64,000 bases of DNA from Heloderma charlesbogerti (taxonomy: Eukaryota > Chordata > Lepidosauria > Squamata > Helodermatidae), in contig JANEZZ010001959.1 in NCBI GenBank assembly GCA_026122225.1, positions 753,501 through 817,500 of the forward strand, in the 5' to 3' direction. Below, piece after piece: positions 35,391-45,133 of this stretch. Every line of letters starts with the position of its first letter. Position 1 is the first letter of the stretch. The notes below the pieces were generated by a model. The model had not been told where the DNA came from and ran no database searches. It saw only the letters and a program-made list of their open reading frames with translations. The translations under genes were made by a program, and so were the position numbers.

Positions 35391-35801
35391 AGGGATGGAT
35401 GCATCTCTCATTTTCAGTTTCTTCCACATTCAGTATTTTTTTAAAAAAATAATCTCAAGTCCTTTCCATCACATTTATGAAGAAATTTGTGAATTTTGGT
35501 AAGTTCTTACCAAAAGCAAACCAAACAAAATTCTCAATCATCTGCACTGGTCAAATTCAATAGGTACAGCTGCTCTCAGCATGGAGAGGACCATGTTGAA
35601 TCTGCCTGTCATGCAACTGTTAAAAATGAAGAGCCTTTCAAAACAAAAGAGATGCCTACACAGCATGATTGAATACAAAGGGATTCAAATCCAGACTTTT
35701 AAGAGCTAAGTCCTCAAGGCCTTCTGCCTAGGTGAACGAATCTATCGGTTTTGCTTTCTCTCTCATTCAGATGTTTACATCTCAAGTTTTTTCGGTTCCA
35801 T
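35391..35801. mobile_element. Left end of a hAT-like element (no right end found)
   Basis: Begins ctagggatggatgcatctct, a TAGGGATG terminus related to the right end near 25298. The next complementary terminus downstream belongs to the element starting at 35802, so this copy appears truncated or interrupted. Confidence 0.35.
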
Positions 35802-36756
35802 TAGGGGTGCACGAAAGCCACTTACCTGGTCTCGCAGCTTGCTTCGCAGTGGGGGGGAGGTGCTTCGCTGCTCCCCCCGAAGTTCAGGCCGGCGGGGGAG
35901 GCTTCCCTCCTCACCCGGCCGAAATTCAGGCCGGGGGGAGGCTTCCCGCCTCGCCCGGCCGAAATTCAGGCCGGGGAGGAGGTGCCTCGCCTCGCCCGGC
36001 CGCGAAATAAAAAGTAAAACAAAAACAAAAAACGCCCCCGTGATAGGCTACGTGATGATTTACGTAGCCTATCACGGCTAGATCTGCAAAGTCAGCCATG
36101 ATAGGCTACATTAATCGTCACGTAGCCTATCACGGGTGACTTTAAAAAAAAAAAAAAAGCGCGTATGCAAATGGCGGCCCCCATAGGGAGCCACCATTCG
36201 CGTTCCCTATTTGGTCGCTGTAGTCTACGTAAATCTTTACGTAGACTATGGCGAAAATAAGGGCAACGCAAATAGCGTTGCCCTTATTTTCGCCATAGTC
36301 TACGTAATCTTTACGTAGACTACAGCGACCAAATAAGGAACGCGAATGGCGGCTCCCTACGGGGGCCGCCATTAGCCGTATGCGCTTTTTTTTTTTTTAA
36401 GTCACCCGTGATAGGCTATGTGATGATTTACATAGCCTATCACGGCTGACTTTGCAAATCTAGCCGTGATATCATCATGTAGCCTATCACGGGGGCGTTT
36501 TTTTTTTTTTAAACTTTTCTTGGAATGGCAGCAGCGGCAGCCGGTCGAAAGACCGGCTGCCGCCCCCGCCCCTGACGAAGACCTGCCGAACCGCCGCTGG
36601 GACCCGCCACCGGGAGGGACATTCGGGAAAGGTAAGTCCCATCCCGGGGGGGGGGGCGGGGGGGCAGAGAATGTCTCCCCGAAACTACTTCGGGGGGCCG
36701 AATATGTTGGCACTCGGCCCCCCGAAGTTTCGGGGAGAAATTCTCCCCCATCCCTA
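35802..36756. mobile_element. Nested-palindrome hAT-like non-autonomous element, copy 2
   Basis: A 955-bp element with termini taggggtgcacgaaagcc and gaaattctcccccatcccta, and a perfect 8-bp target duplication ggttccat (35794-35801 and 36757-36764), diagnostic of hAT-type insertion. The middle (about 36035-36495) is one large palindrome centred at 36272. Each arm contains three smaller hairpins: a (36039-36077), b (36098-36134) and c (36218-36253), mirrored as c' (36291-36325), b' (36408-36444) and a' (36462-36492, partly deleted). The hairpins share gataggctacgt... with TACGTA cores, or tagtctacgtaa. The two outer ends share cgaagtttcggg-type and aagcttgcttcg-type GC-rich blocks. There is no transposase ORF. 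Confidence 0.9.
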
Positions 36757-38430
36757 GGTTCCATACATGAAAAAATTGCAAATGTTAGGAAGTGCCTATC
36801 AAAAAAGCAACTGAACTTAATTATCCATCCCTTGTTCAAGCCTAAGTGATGGGGGGGGGGGATCATCCAAAGATCAGTTTTATGGCAGGACTCTGGACAG
36901 CTCCAAGTGGAATTTGTGCTGGAGACATTCAGACACAAGCAGCCTCAAATATTGCTTCAAAAACTGAGCCCTAGACTGAGGGTTAAATAGGATGGCAGCT
37001 CAATCTGGGAGGCTACCTCTGCCTTCACTGGGAGAAGCCTCTTGTGGTTAAAGCACCCTGCTTGCCTCCGTAACCATTGGCCACACAGCCTTGGAGGACT
37101 GTGGCTCTTTTGCAGTTCCCAGGCTGAAGTCCTTGGAGTCTGAGGCTGTAAGGATTGGGCCCAACATCTCTGCAGAAGAAATCCAAGAAGGTGTGGGAAG
37201 AGATTCAGAGTCAGATGAGGGAGAGGGGGAAGGGGTGGTGGAGCTACCAAGGTCGCTGGAGATGAGCAGGGTAACAGTGGCAGAGATGGCTCTTTCCAGA
37301 TGCCGGCTAATCAGTTGGTTCAAGGCCAGGCAGAGTCCTCTCCATCCATGGGAATGCAAGATCTTACAGTGTGTGTTTGTGTGTGTGTCGGGGGGGGGAT
37401 GGGTTGGGTTGGGAGTGATGGAGCCAAGAATCAGACACTGGGTGAGGAGGGAAGAGCAACTTCAGGACGTGAAGCATTCTAAAATATTGGCTGCTCAAAA
37501 AGAGGTCCTTGGGGAAGACCCTCCCTGAGGGTCAGGCTTGAAAAGCTACTCAGGTTTTGTATTGTTGGCTAGCACCAGTTCCATTGCAACGTGCTGCTAT
37601 CATAGTGTATTCATCAAAGTTAGCTTCTTGTAGCCTAATTAGTATTATGCAAAGCTGACAAGAGAACTTAGCGCAGTGTTGCTGTATGCAGATTATGTGT
37701 GTAACATGAAGCACACCTTATCTGGCTCTGGCTTGCATAATAAAATCTATTTACTATGAGATCGTCTTCATTGTGTGACTGTGAAGATGACTGGAGGCTG
37801 GAGGCACTTGACTGAAGACAATGGCAGTGTGACCTCCTCAGCCTGGGGAGGTGGTGACATGGTGGGATCCTCAGGTTCCGGAGCTTCTGGAGAAGTAGAG
37901 CCATTTGGGGTCCCACACTCTGTCACCTCCTTGGAGTCCATGGTGTCATCTCCTGAACATGGGGCCATTACACTGAAGGGCTGAAGGCTTGAAGCTGTGG
38001 CCTACCACTTCGAATTGGCTTCTCAAAGAGGCTCTTCCAGAAAACTAGTTTCTGACAGAGGGTTTACTTTAAAACAAAGTGAAATAGGCACAGATATCTC
38101 TTCAACAGATCTGACTATGATCATCCACAAGAGCACATTATAACAGTTTTGTACATTATCGGCAGAAATGCACTGAGAGCAAGAGCAACTTGCCCAAGTT
38201 AATTACCTGAAATTCACACAGTTTAGCTATCATTTGACAATATACATCCAATTTTAAAAAAATGTAATGATGCATTCCTAATTGGTGGTTTTTCAAAACC
38301 ACAATAAAAGGAGCTCAGATCCAATGTATACCATATATTAGGAAGGGCACAAAGAAGTCCAAGAGAATGCCACTGTGGCTAATGATCAGAGTCAAGGTGG
38401 CTGTAAAGGGCAAGAAGGCATCTTTAAAAA
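36757..38430. other. Unassigned region, possible LTR-type remnants
   Basis: A plus-strand frame at 37091-37528 is acidic (GRDSESDEGEGEGVVE) and a minus frame at 37968-37768 is proline/glutamate-rich. Neither has a recognisable domain. A polyadenylation-like aataaa lies at 37738 in a stretch (about 37600-37790) that could be an LTR, but no second LTR, primer-binding site or pol is visible. Low-confidence description only. Confidence 0.25.
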
Positions 38431-38868
38431 GTGGCAGTCAGATTATTGCGAGCAGAGATGGGTTAAAGAAGACGCAGACAACAAGCTTGGGTTAAAAATT
38501 GGACCACATTTACTGAAATACCTGCAAAGGGGTAACTAGGATGGGCATCTAACTGTGTTAGCGGCTAGCTGGCACTTCTTGGGCGAAAACACACCCAGCC
38601 TGAGGGGTGGCGGTGATCTTGCCATCTCTCCGGACTGCCCCTTCTGCGGGAAGTAGACCTTCCCGTGTCACCCCCAACCTGGTGCTGCACAACACCTGGG
38701 TGAGTGAGGAGGGTTGGTCTCCCAGGCAGCCCTTATACCCCCGCCAAGCTGCACAACCAGTTTGGGGGGCCTCAGTCATCACCTGTCACCATAAGGTGCC
38801 TCTGCATGCACACCATCCCTAATCTCTTTCAGGTTTTGCCCATCCTAGCCGCCACAGGAGTCACAAGC

Positions 38869-39508
38869 CTACTGCTTGTGAAATTCCCCCCACCTGCGCA
38901 GAAGAACTTCCCGCAAGCCCCTTTGCAGATCAGACAAAAATATGTCATTCCCTACGTCTGATATGTGGACACCGTCCTGCCTGTAAAGCTCCCTCCTTGT
39001 CCACAGAATTCCCTGGTGGGTGATGCACCCATCGCCATGTTCTCACAGCCCCCATGCCAGTTCTCTGTTCACCTTCCGCTGAGCCCGTTCCATGGCAGCA
39101 TTACTCTGCACCCTCCACTTGATTCTCAGGAGCATCAAGGACCACAATATGGTCACCCCTGGCCAACAATGTTGGATCATCTGCAAATCGACCAACGCCT
39201 GCTCGACCAAGCCCTTTCCCGGCTTGCAGCCCAGGTCGTTTCCTCCCAGGTGCAGCACCAGGACCTGTGGAGGGAAACTGACCAAACCTTGATGGAACAG
39301 GGTGGGAAGGAGTGAGTCCTATCACATACCCCGCCAGCCAAGCCACTGTATCACCACCTGTTGGGGAAACTGCAGCTGGGATCCAAAGGCTGACATAGAA
39401 GCTCTGCGAGCAGCCCAAAACACCATACTGTGACCACAAATGAGCACCCATACCGGCGTAGGTCGAATCCCATCTAAGGAATAAACACTGGGGAAGGTGA
39501 AGAAAAGC
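38869..39508 (-). pseudogene. SGNH-hydrolase domain of Ngaro-type element
   Basis: Reads from an ATG at 39508 directly after the recombinase stop. It has a block I-like CGHSMVFWAARRA, then IQWLGWRGM, then two adjacent in-frame stops (near 39316), then in the same frame FPPQVLVLHLGGNDLG (block III with the GxND signature) and finally YRQDGVHISDVGNDIFLSDL (block V, DxxH), ending with TAG at 38869-38871. SGNH hydrolases use a Ser-Asp-His set; here S of GHS, N of GGND and D/H of DGVH are visible. This domain is known downstream of the recombinase in Ngaro elements, where its role is unclear. The two stops make this copy non-functional. Confidence 0.85.
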
Positions 39509-39509
39509 A

Positions 39510-41492
39510 TTATGAAGTATCAAGCAAATCGCCAACGTAGGACCGGAAAGCCCTGGAGCGCCATCTCCCTACAGCCATCACGTGCTTGGATGAAAAACCT
39601 ATGGCAGCCATAGAGGCTGCCCCAATGTGGAAAGAGTGGGTCCCAAAACGAAAATGACCCAAACCCAGTATGGATAAGGACAACTTAGTGACTGCCCAGA
39701 ATTGGAACTTTGTCAGTGGTGAACCATCATTATGACAGAATAGGGGACCCTCACTCGCCCCGCGGTGTCCCAGAAAAACCTGCAAGGCACTGACAGGGCA
39801 TAACTCCTTGGCTTGGGCCCAGCTGAGGGCCACCAACGCTCCCTTGCCAGACTGATCGGTCTTTGACTGTGGAATACAGAGGTGGATCAGGTTGGGATGG
39901 AGTACCTTAAGGCCCTCCTGGCTGGGTCAGATTTGGAAGCCCAGACCAGTTCCGAAATCCTAAGGGCCCCAAAGTAGGGATGGATGAAAGTCCCTTACCT
40001 GTTCTCGAAGCTTGCTTCGTGGTGGGGGAGAGGCGCTTCGGTTCTCCCCCTGAAGTTCAGGCGAGGGGGGGGAGGCACCCCGCCTCGCCCAACCAAAATT
40101 CAGGCCGGGTAGAAGTGCCCCGTCTACCCGGCCGCGAAAAAAAAAGTAACCCCCCCCCCAAAACACACACCCGTGATAGGCTATGTAATGATTTACATAG
40201 CCTATCACGGCTAGATTTCCAAAGTCAGCCATGATAGGCTACGTAAATCGTCACGTAGCCTATCACGGGTGACTTTGAAAAAAAAGAAAAGAAAGCGCGT
40301 ACGCAAATGGCGGTGGCCCATGGGCGCTGCCATTTGCGTTCCTTATTTTGGCACGTCTAGTCTACGTAAAGATTTACATAGACTACAGTGAAAAGGGAAT
40401 GCTATTTGCGTTGCCCTTATTTTCGCCGTAGTCTACGTAAATCTTTACGTAGACTAGACGTGCCAAAATAAGGAACGCAAATGGCGGCGCCCATGGGCCG
40501 CCGCCATTTGCGTACGCACTTTCCCCCCCCCCTCAAAGTCACCCGTGATAGGCTACGTGACGATTTACGTAGCCTATCACGGCTGACTTTGGAAATCTAG
40601 CCGTGATAGGCTACGTAATCATTACGTAGCCTATCACGGGTGTGTGTGTGTGTTTTTTTTACTTTACTTTTTTTTTTTTGCAATGGCGGCGGTGGCAGCT
40701 GGTCGGGAGACCGGCCGCCGCCCCTGCCCCCAACGAACCGCCACCGAACCGCCGCCGGGAGGGACATTCGCAGGAGGTAAGTCCCATCCCGAGGGGGGGC
40801 GCAGGGGGCCAGCGGAGAATTTCCCCACCAATTTCGGGGGGCTGAATGCATTGGCATTCGGCCTCCTGAAGATTTGGGGAGAAATTCTCCACCATCCCTA
40901 CCCCAAAGAAGGCTGTTAAAGCTACAGCATGGAATAGGGAGGGTTCGTATGGAGAAGAACAAATAGAGGGCCACAATCCCCGACGCCCTAGAAGGATAAC
41001 CGGAGACAAGGGGCACCTGGAATCTGGCGGGGCAGGTGACATCCGAGCCCAACCTTGAACCGCCCGCCTAACTCGGAAATCCGAGGTGGAGTCCTCAACC
41101 CCTCGCAGTTTGGCCCAGAAGGCCAAAGCAGCAAGCATCCCAGTAATGGTCCTAGCGGATAGCCCCTTGTTATGCATATATATGCAGAATTGTAACAAGT
41201 GGTCCACAGGTAAGGGCCAAGAGTTCTGTAACTGAAGTCCGCTCCTGACGGCGCGAAACTCCCTACCTGCTCTCTCGTAGGTGGCTCTAGTGCTGGGCGC
41301 TATAGAATTCAGGATAACATGTTCGACTTGAGAACACCAATTTCTCATAGTCTGGCTGTCATGGGGTCTGGTAGCGGACGTGCCCACGGGGCTAATACAC
41401 GGAACCTGTCGATCTGGTTTCGTGACAAAGCATCGGCAATTGGGTTCCCCAGACCCGGTACATGGCGGGCGTGGAACCAGATGTTGTGGCAT
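39510..41492 (-). pseudogene. Tyrosine recombinase of Ngaro/DIRS-type element, split by hAT-like insertion
   Basis: N-terminal part at 41492-40909, with a SAM-like core-binding region (APSTRATYERAGREF, then NKGLSARTITGMLAALAFWA), stops at LTAFFG where the inserted element begins. The C-terminal part resumes at 39974 with ALRISEL, holding the box I arginine, and continues to 39510. Box II is THSFHIGAAS: the second arginine of the H-x-x-R signature is histidine (CAC at 39627-39629), which fits a CpG transition. The GRW motif and the nucleophile tyrosine (FRSYV, codon 39537-39539) are present. The recombinase would integrate circular cDNA. The N-terminal frame overlaps the RNase H end. Inactive because of the insertion and the His substitution. 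Confidence 0.88.
39975..40900. mobile_element. Nested-palindrome hAT-like non-autonomous element, copy 3 (inside Ngaro recombinase)
   Basis: A 926-bp element with termini tagggatggatgaaagtccc and gaaattctccaccatcccta, and a perfect 8-bp target duplication ccccaaag (39967-39974 and 40901-40908). It closely resembles copy 2. Paired hairpins: a (40172-40210) with a' (about 40600-40641), b (40230-40267) with b' (about 40541-40582), c (40356-40385) with c' (40425-40460). These are separated by gcaaatggcgg / ccgccatttgcg blocks (40302-40340 and 40480-40512). Outward-facing GTAAG(G/T) motifs lie near each end. It has no ORF of its own; frames crossing it fuse Ngaro residues to element sequence. Confidence 0.92.
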
Positions 41493-43132
41493 AGGTATTG
41501 GAGGGTAAATGCTCTAACCAAAACCATGACCCTCTGGTTTCTGGAGGACAATGTATTAATGACGTGCACCACAGCCATGTTGTCGCACCAAAAGAGGGCG
41601 ACGGAACTGGCCATCAGGTCAGCCCAAATGTGCACAGCCACGTAAACGGGGAAGAATTCCAGGAAGGTGAGATCCTGACAAATACTGGTGGCAGCCCAGC
41701 TTTCTGGCCATTGGCCAAGGCACCACTGCTCCTGCCATATTAGACCGAAACCGAAGGTGCCGGCAGCATCCGAATGAATCTGCAGGTCGGCTCGAAGAAG
41801 CAACTCGTGCCTTCAGAAGGAGACGCCATTAAAATCCCTCAGGAATTTAAGCCATACCTGCAGGTCCATGTGCATGGTGGAGGTGACTCTGGTGCGATGA
41901 TGTGGGAGTTGAAGACGCCGCATTGCCCAGCATAGCCGTCGCAGGAAGGCGTGGCTGGGGGCCACCACACTACAAGCGAAGTTCAAATGCCCCACTACTT
42001 CTTGCAGAACTCTGAGGGAGACTTTACAAAGTTGCAGGATGGTCTGGATATTACCCCTAAGGACCAGCAGTTTGTCCTGAGGGAGGCGAGAACATTGTGT
42101 GAGGGTATCCAGTTCGATCCCTAAGAATGTCAGAGTAACAGATGGGCCCTCTGTCTTCTCATGTGCCAAAGGGATGCCTAGGTCTGAGGAAAGGGATATG
42201 AATGCACTGATTAAGTCAGAGCATTGACTGCCGCTCCCAGGTCCAGCAAACAGGATGTCATCTAAATAATGAATCACGTTTCTGGAGCCCGTCCTATCCC
42301 TTACGGCCCATTCCAGAAAGGTACTGAACGTCTTGAACATGGCGCAAGAGATGGAGCATCCCATGGGGCGGGCACGGTGGATGTAAAATTTGTCCTGGAA
42401 GCAGAATCCCAGCAAATCAAAGTCCATGGGATTGATAGGCAAAATGCAAAAGGTGGATTTGATATCACACTTGCCCATCAATGCCCCGCGGCCAAGGTCC
42501 CGTATCATGGCCACCGCCTTATCAAAGGAGGTGTAATGCACAGAACATAGATAATCTGGGATCTCATCATTAACAGACTGGCCCTTGGGGAAGGAGAGGT
42601 CATGAATTAACCTGAACTCTCCGGGAGATTTCTTGGGGACTATTCCCAAAGGGGAAATCCGAAGGTTGGGTATTGGGGGTGTGGAAAAGGGGCTGATGAC
42701 TCATCCCGCAAGAACTTCCTTGTTGATTTTATCTTGAACCAAGCGCTGCATGACAAGGACAGACCGGTGATTACCAGTCAAACACGGCCTACGCGGACCC
42801 TTGAAGGGGATCCTAAAACCCAGCGTGAAGCCGCGTTCCAAGTAGATCATGTCCCTCCGGTTTGGGTAACGCCCTAAAAGTTGATGGAGTGGAAGGATCT
42901 TAACTGGGCTGGGGCCCTTTGGGAGGGAGTTGATGCCCACTGCCCTGTTTTCTGCCGCCATGGCCTTCCTTTGGGGGACCCCTCCAACCTCTGGCCTTTG
43001 GGCAGGAGGAGCAGGAGTGCTGACTGCCGCAAAGGGAGCATTTGTGATGGAAGCAGCACGGGTTTCGGGAGCAGGAACCCTTGGAGCTGAACTCCCAGCA
43101 CAGCCAGTGGTGTTGAACTCCTGGACCCGCAA
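41345..43132 (-). pseudogene. RT-RNase H polyprotein of Ngaro/DIRS-type element
   Basis: A long minus-strand frame is interrupted by only two in-frame TGA codons (about 42698-42700 and 41810-41812). The N-terminal linker has RYPNRRDMIYLERGFTLGFR. The RT has VPKKSPGEFRLIHDLSFPKG, KCDIKSTFCILPI (first catalytic Asp), RARPMGCSISCAMFKTF and HYLDDILFAGPG (catalytic YLDD at 42257-42268). RNase H follows: QIHSDAAGTFGFGLIWQEQW, then LTFLEFFPVYVA, FWCDNMAVVHVIN and NPIADALSRN, supplying the D-E-D-D set, all retained. It would copy genomic RNA into cDNA. It overlaps the end of Gag upstream and the recombinase downstream. Only the stops mark it as dead. Confidence 0.92.
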
Positions 43133-44493
43133 TAGGCCTGCAGGCCATTGCGGGTGACAGCTTGGCGAGAATGTGGCTGCTGTTGGATCTTTCGCCGAAG
43201 CCTGGCTTGGAAGTAGTCATAAATTGGAGCCAAAGGTCCTGGTCCTTCAGATCCCAGCGCATGGAAGGGTCAATGGCGGCTCTCCGGTGGAAGGCCTTGT
43301 CATAGGCCAGCCATGCGCTCCCTTCATATTCAGTGTAAGCCCTGTATATTATGTCCAGATACTTGGTGAGGACCCAACCCCTCCCAAGGAATCTCTGTTG
43401 GAAGATGCCAGCGTAAATTAAGAAACCTGGTAACCAGTTTGCCCAGGTGCATGGCACCTTACGACTCTTACTCCGATCAGGTTCCCTATTGTGGTTCTTA
43501 TCCTTGTCATTGGCCTCAGGCTCCTGAAAGAGCAGGGAGAAGACATCTATAAATTCTCCCCGCAAAATCTTTTCCCTGGTAGCAATGGTCAGGTGGAAGC
43601 CAGTAGGGGAAGAAGTAGCACCCGTGGGCATGGCTCTCCTTCCAAGGTTAGCGCATGGATCAGCCAAGTGCATCTGTGGTGCTGGTAGGGTGGGTGGCAG
43701 GGGGGACAAGGGATCCTGAACCAATCTGGCGGGTCCCTGCCAAATGCTGGCACAAGTGAAGTTAAGCGGCTGGGACTGGAGTGGCAGAGTGGGTGTAAGG
43801 GAGGCGTCTCCCGCAGATGCCAGCAAGGGGGATGAGGCGCCAAGCCCCACTGAAATAGGGGGTTGGCTACTTGTGCAGTTGAATTGGGAATTGAGACCAG
43901 AGTGATGGGCTGAGGAGTATCGGCTTCAGGGGCTGGAGTGACTGGAGGCAGTGGGAGAGGGGGGAATGGCCAGCCCTGAGGGGTAAACCAAGGCATCCAA
44001 CCCCAGGGGTTGACATGCCCCATGCCCAGCCCAGCAAATTGAGGTGCCAAGGCAGTCTCACCTGAACCCAGTGTGGCTGTGTTCTGATCCCCGACCGGAA
44101 AAGCGGATGTTGTTGCTTGTGTCCTCGGGGAAGAGGAGGCTGCGGGAGGGAGGAGCTCCTCTGGGGGCGGTGTGCTATCAAGAAGAGCCGGCGAAGAGGA
44201 GGTGGAAGCTTCAACGGCGTCCAGACGAGCTGAAATAGAAACTAGTAGCGAGTGTTGGGTCTGCTGTCGCATTCATTTTGGTTGGACTGCTGTGGTTTAT
44301 TAGGCCTGGCTGGGGGAGGGGGAGGGATCCCCGAGGAACACTCAGCAGCTTCCAGGCAAGCAAGAATTGATGCCAGTACTAGGCCTGCTTCCTCTTCAGA
44401 CTCGGAATCAGGCCTTGGTAGCGGCCTCTTGGAGAGGGGAGGCGGGGCCCTACCCTTCCCTTTCTTTCCACTCTGGCCCTTCTTGGGGGGCAT
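42900..44493 (-). pseudogene. Gag-like protein of Ngaro/DIRS-type element
   Basis: Likely start is the ATG at 44491-44493 (MPPKKGQSGKKGKGRAPPP), a basic N-terminus followed by an acidic SESEEEAG patch. The frame shifts near 44275 into RQQTQHSLLVSISARLDAV and a proline-rich middle, and again near 43850 into the C-terminal part. That part has LRGEFIDVFSLLFQEPE, a conserved block WDLKDQDLWLQFM, and a Cys/His cluster CSRNPCCFHHKCSLCGSQHS resembling the zinc-knuckle-like nucleic-acid-binding end of DIRS-group Gag proteins. Two frameshifts make it non-functional. Role: packaging of element RNA. Confidence 0.8.
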
Positions 44494-44559
44494 GATGTAG
44501 CCGAGGTGAGTTAGGGGTTGGCGCTCACCACCAGATGAGCTTGGCACAGAGGCAGGAAA

Positions 44560-44625
44560 TGAAGAAGCAAGGACCAGGATCCCTGGTCCCAGTCCAACAC
44601 TCAAACCACTACACTGATATAAAAA
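44560..44625 (-). mobile_element. SINE head fragment (CORE/MIR-like)
   Basis: The complement reads gtagtggtttgagtgttgga then ctgggaccagggatcctggt, matching the tRNA-derived head of the SINE at 33.6 kb. The body is absent. Confidence 0.5.
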
Positions 44626-44640
44626 AATTAATTGGACTAC

Positions 44641-45133
44641 TCTGCAATCTGCCTATCATCCTCCAATAATTCTTTCACACCTTTGTCATTTTACAAGCCC
44701 ACTGCCTTCCTGACTGGATTTCTGTTTCTGAAGGATTTAAAGAATTTTGTTTGATTGTTTTTATGTTTTTAGTTATAAGCAGCTCAAATCGTTCTTCTTA
44801 TTGCCAACTTATTGCCAGAGTTCAAGAACCTTCTTCTCCTGATAAGTGTCCTAACCCCGGCGCCAGCTTGTCTGGCTGAAAGGGGGGGCTATTACGGGCA
44901 GGTGGGGTGAGAGGACGTAGGGGCCTCTCATTGGTGCACCCCAGTGGCACCACCATGCAAGGAGGGGCAGGCTGAGTTGCCTTAAACTCAGCCCTCCTCC
45001 CAATCTCAGCTCTCTGGCTCAACGCAGCTAGAGAGATCCTCCTGGAAGCGACGAGGGACACCTGCCTGCAGGAGACCTCTTCGTCACTCCCAGCTGCCTG
45101 GACTCAGCGCGCAGCCAGCGTGCCCGATCTGTT
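44641..45133. other. Non-genic, GC rising toward the minisatellite
   Basis: Could include the 5' terminal repeat of the Ngaro-type element, but no copy of it was found left of 38869. Confidence 0.3.

Larger units (their letters stand above)
38431..44640 (-). mobile_element. Ngaro/DIRS-type tyrosine-recombinase retrotransposon, decayed, interrupted
   Basis: Minus-strand element with gene order Gag (44493-42900), RT-RNase H (43132-41345), tyrosine recombinase (41492 to 39510, split) and SGNH hydrolase (39508-38869). There is no protease and no DDE integrase, as expected for tyrosine-recombinase retroelements. The hydrolase downstream of the recombinase, and the lack of a recognisable methyltransferase, favour the Ngaro branch over canonical vertebrate DIRS. 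A 926-bp hAT-like element plus its 8-bp duplication sits inside the recombinase. The terminal split repeats were not found by eye, so the outer limits are estimates: the left from loss of recognisable sequence, the right just beyond the Gag start. A SINE head fragment (about 44560-44625) lies at the right edge. Confidence 0.85.

Noticed and set aside
36039..36492. CRISPR-like array (repeated gataggctacg units)
   Set aside because: The repeats are inverted hairpin pairs inside a transposon with a hAT target duplication, in a vertebrate genome.
38431..45060. Terminal split repeats of the Ngaro-type element
   Set aside because: I compared the sequence left of 38869 with that right of 44493 by eye and found no convincing shared block, so no repeat coordinates are given.
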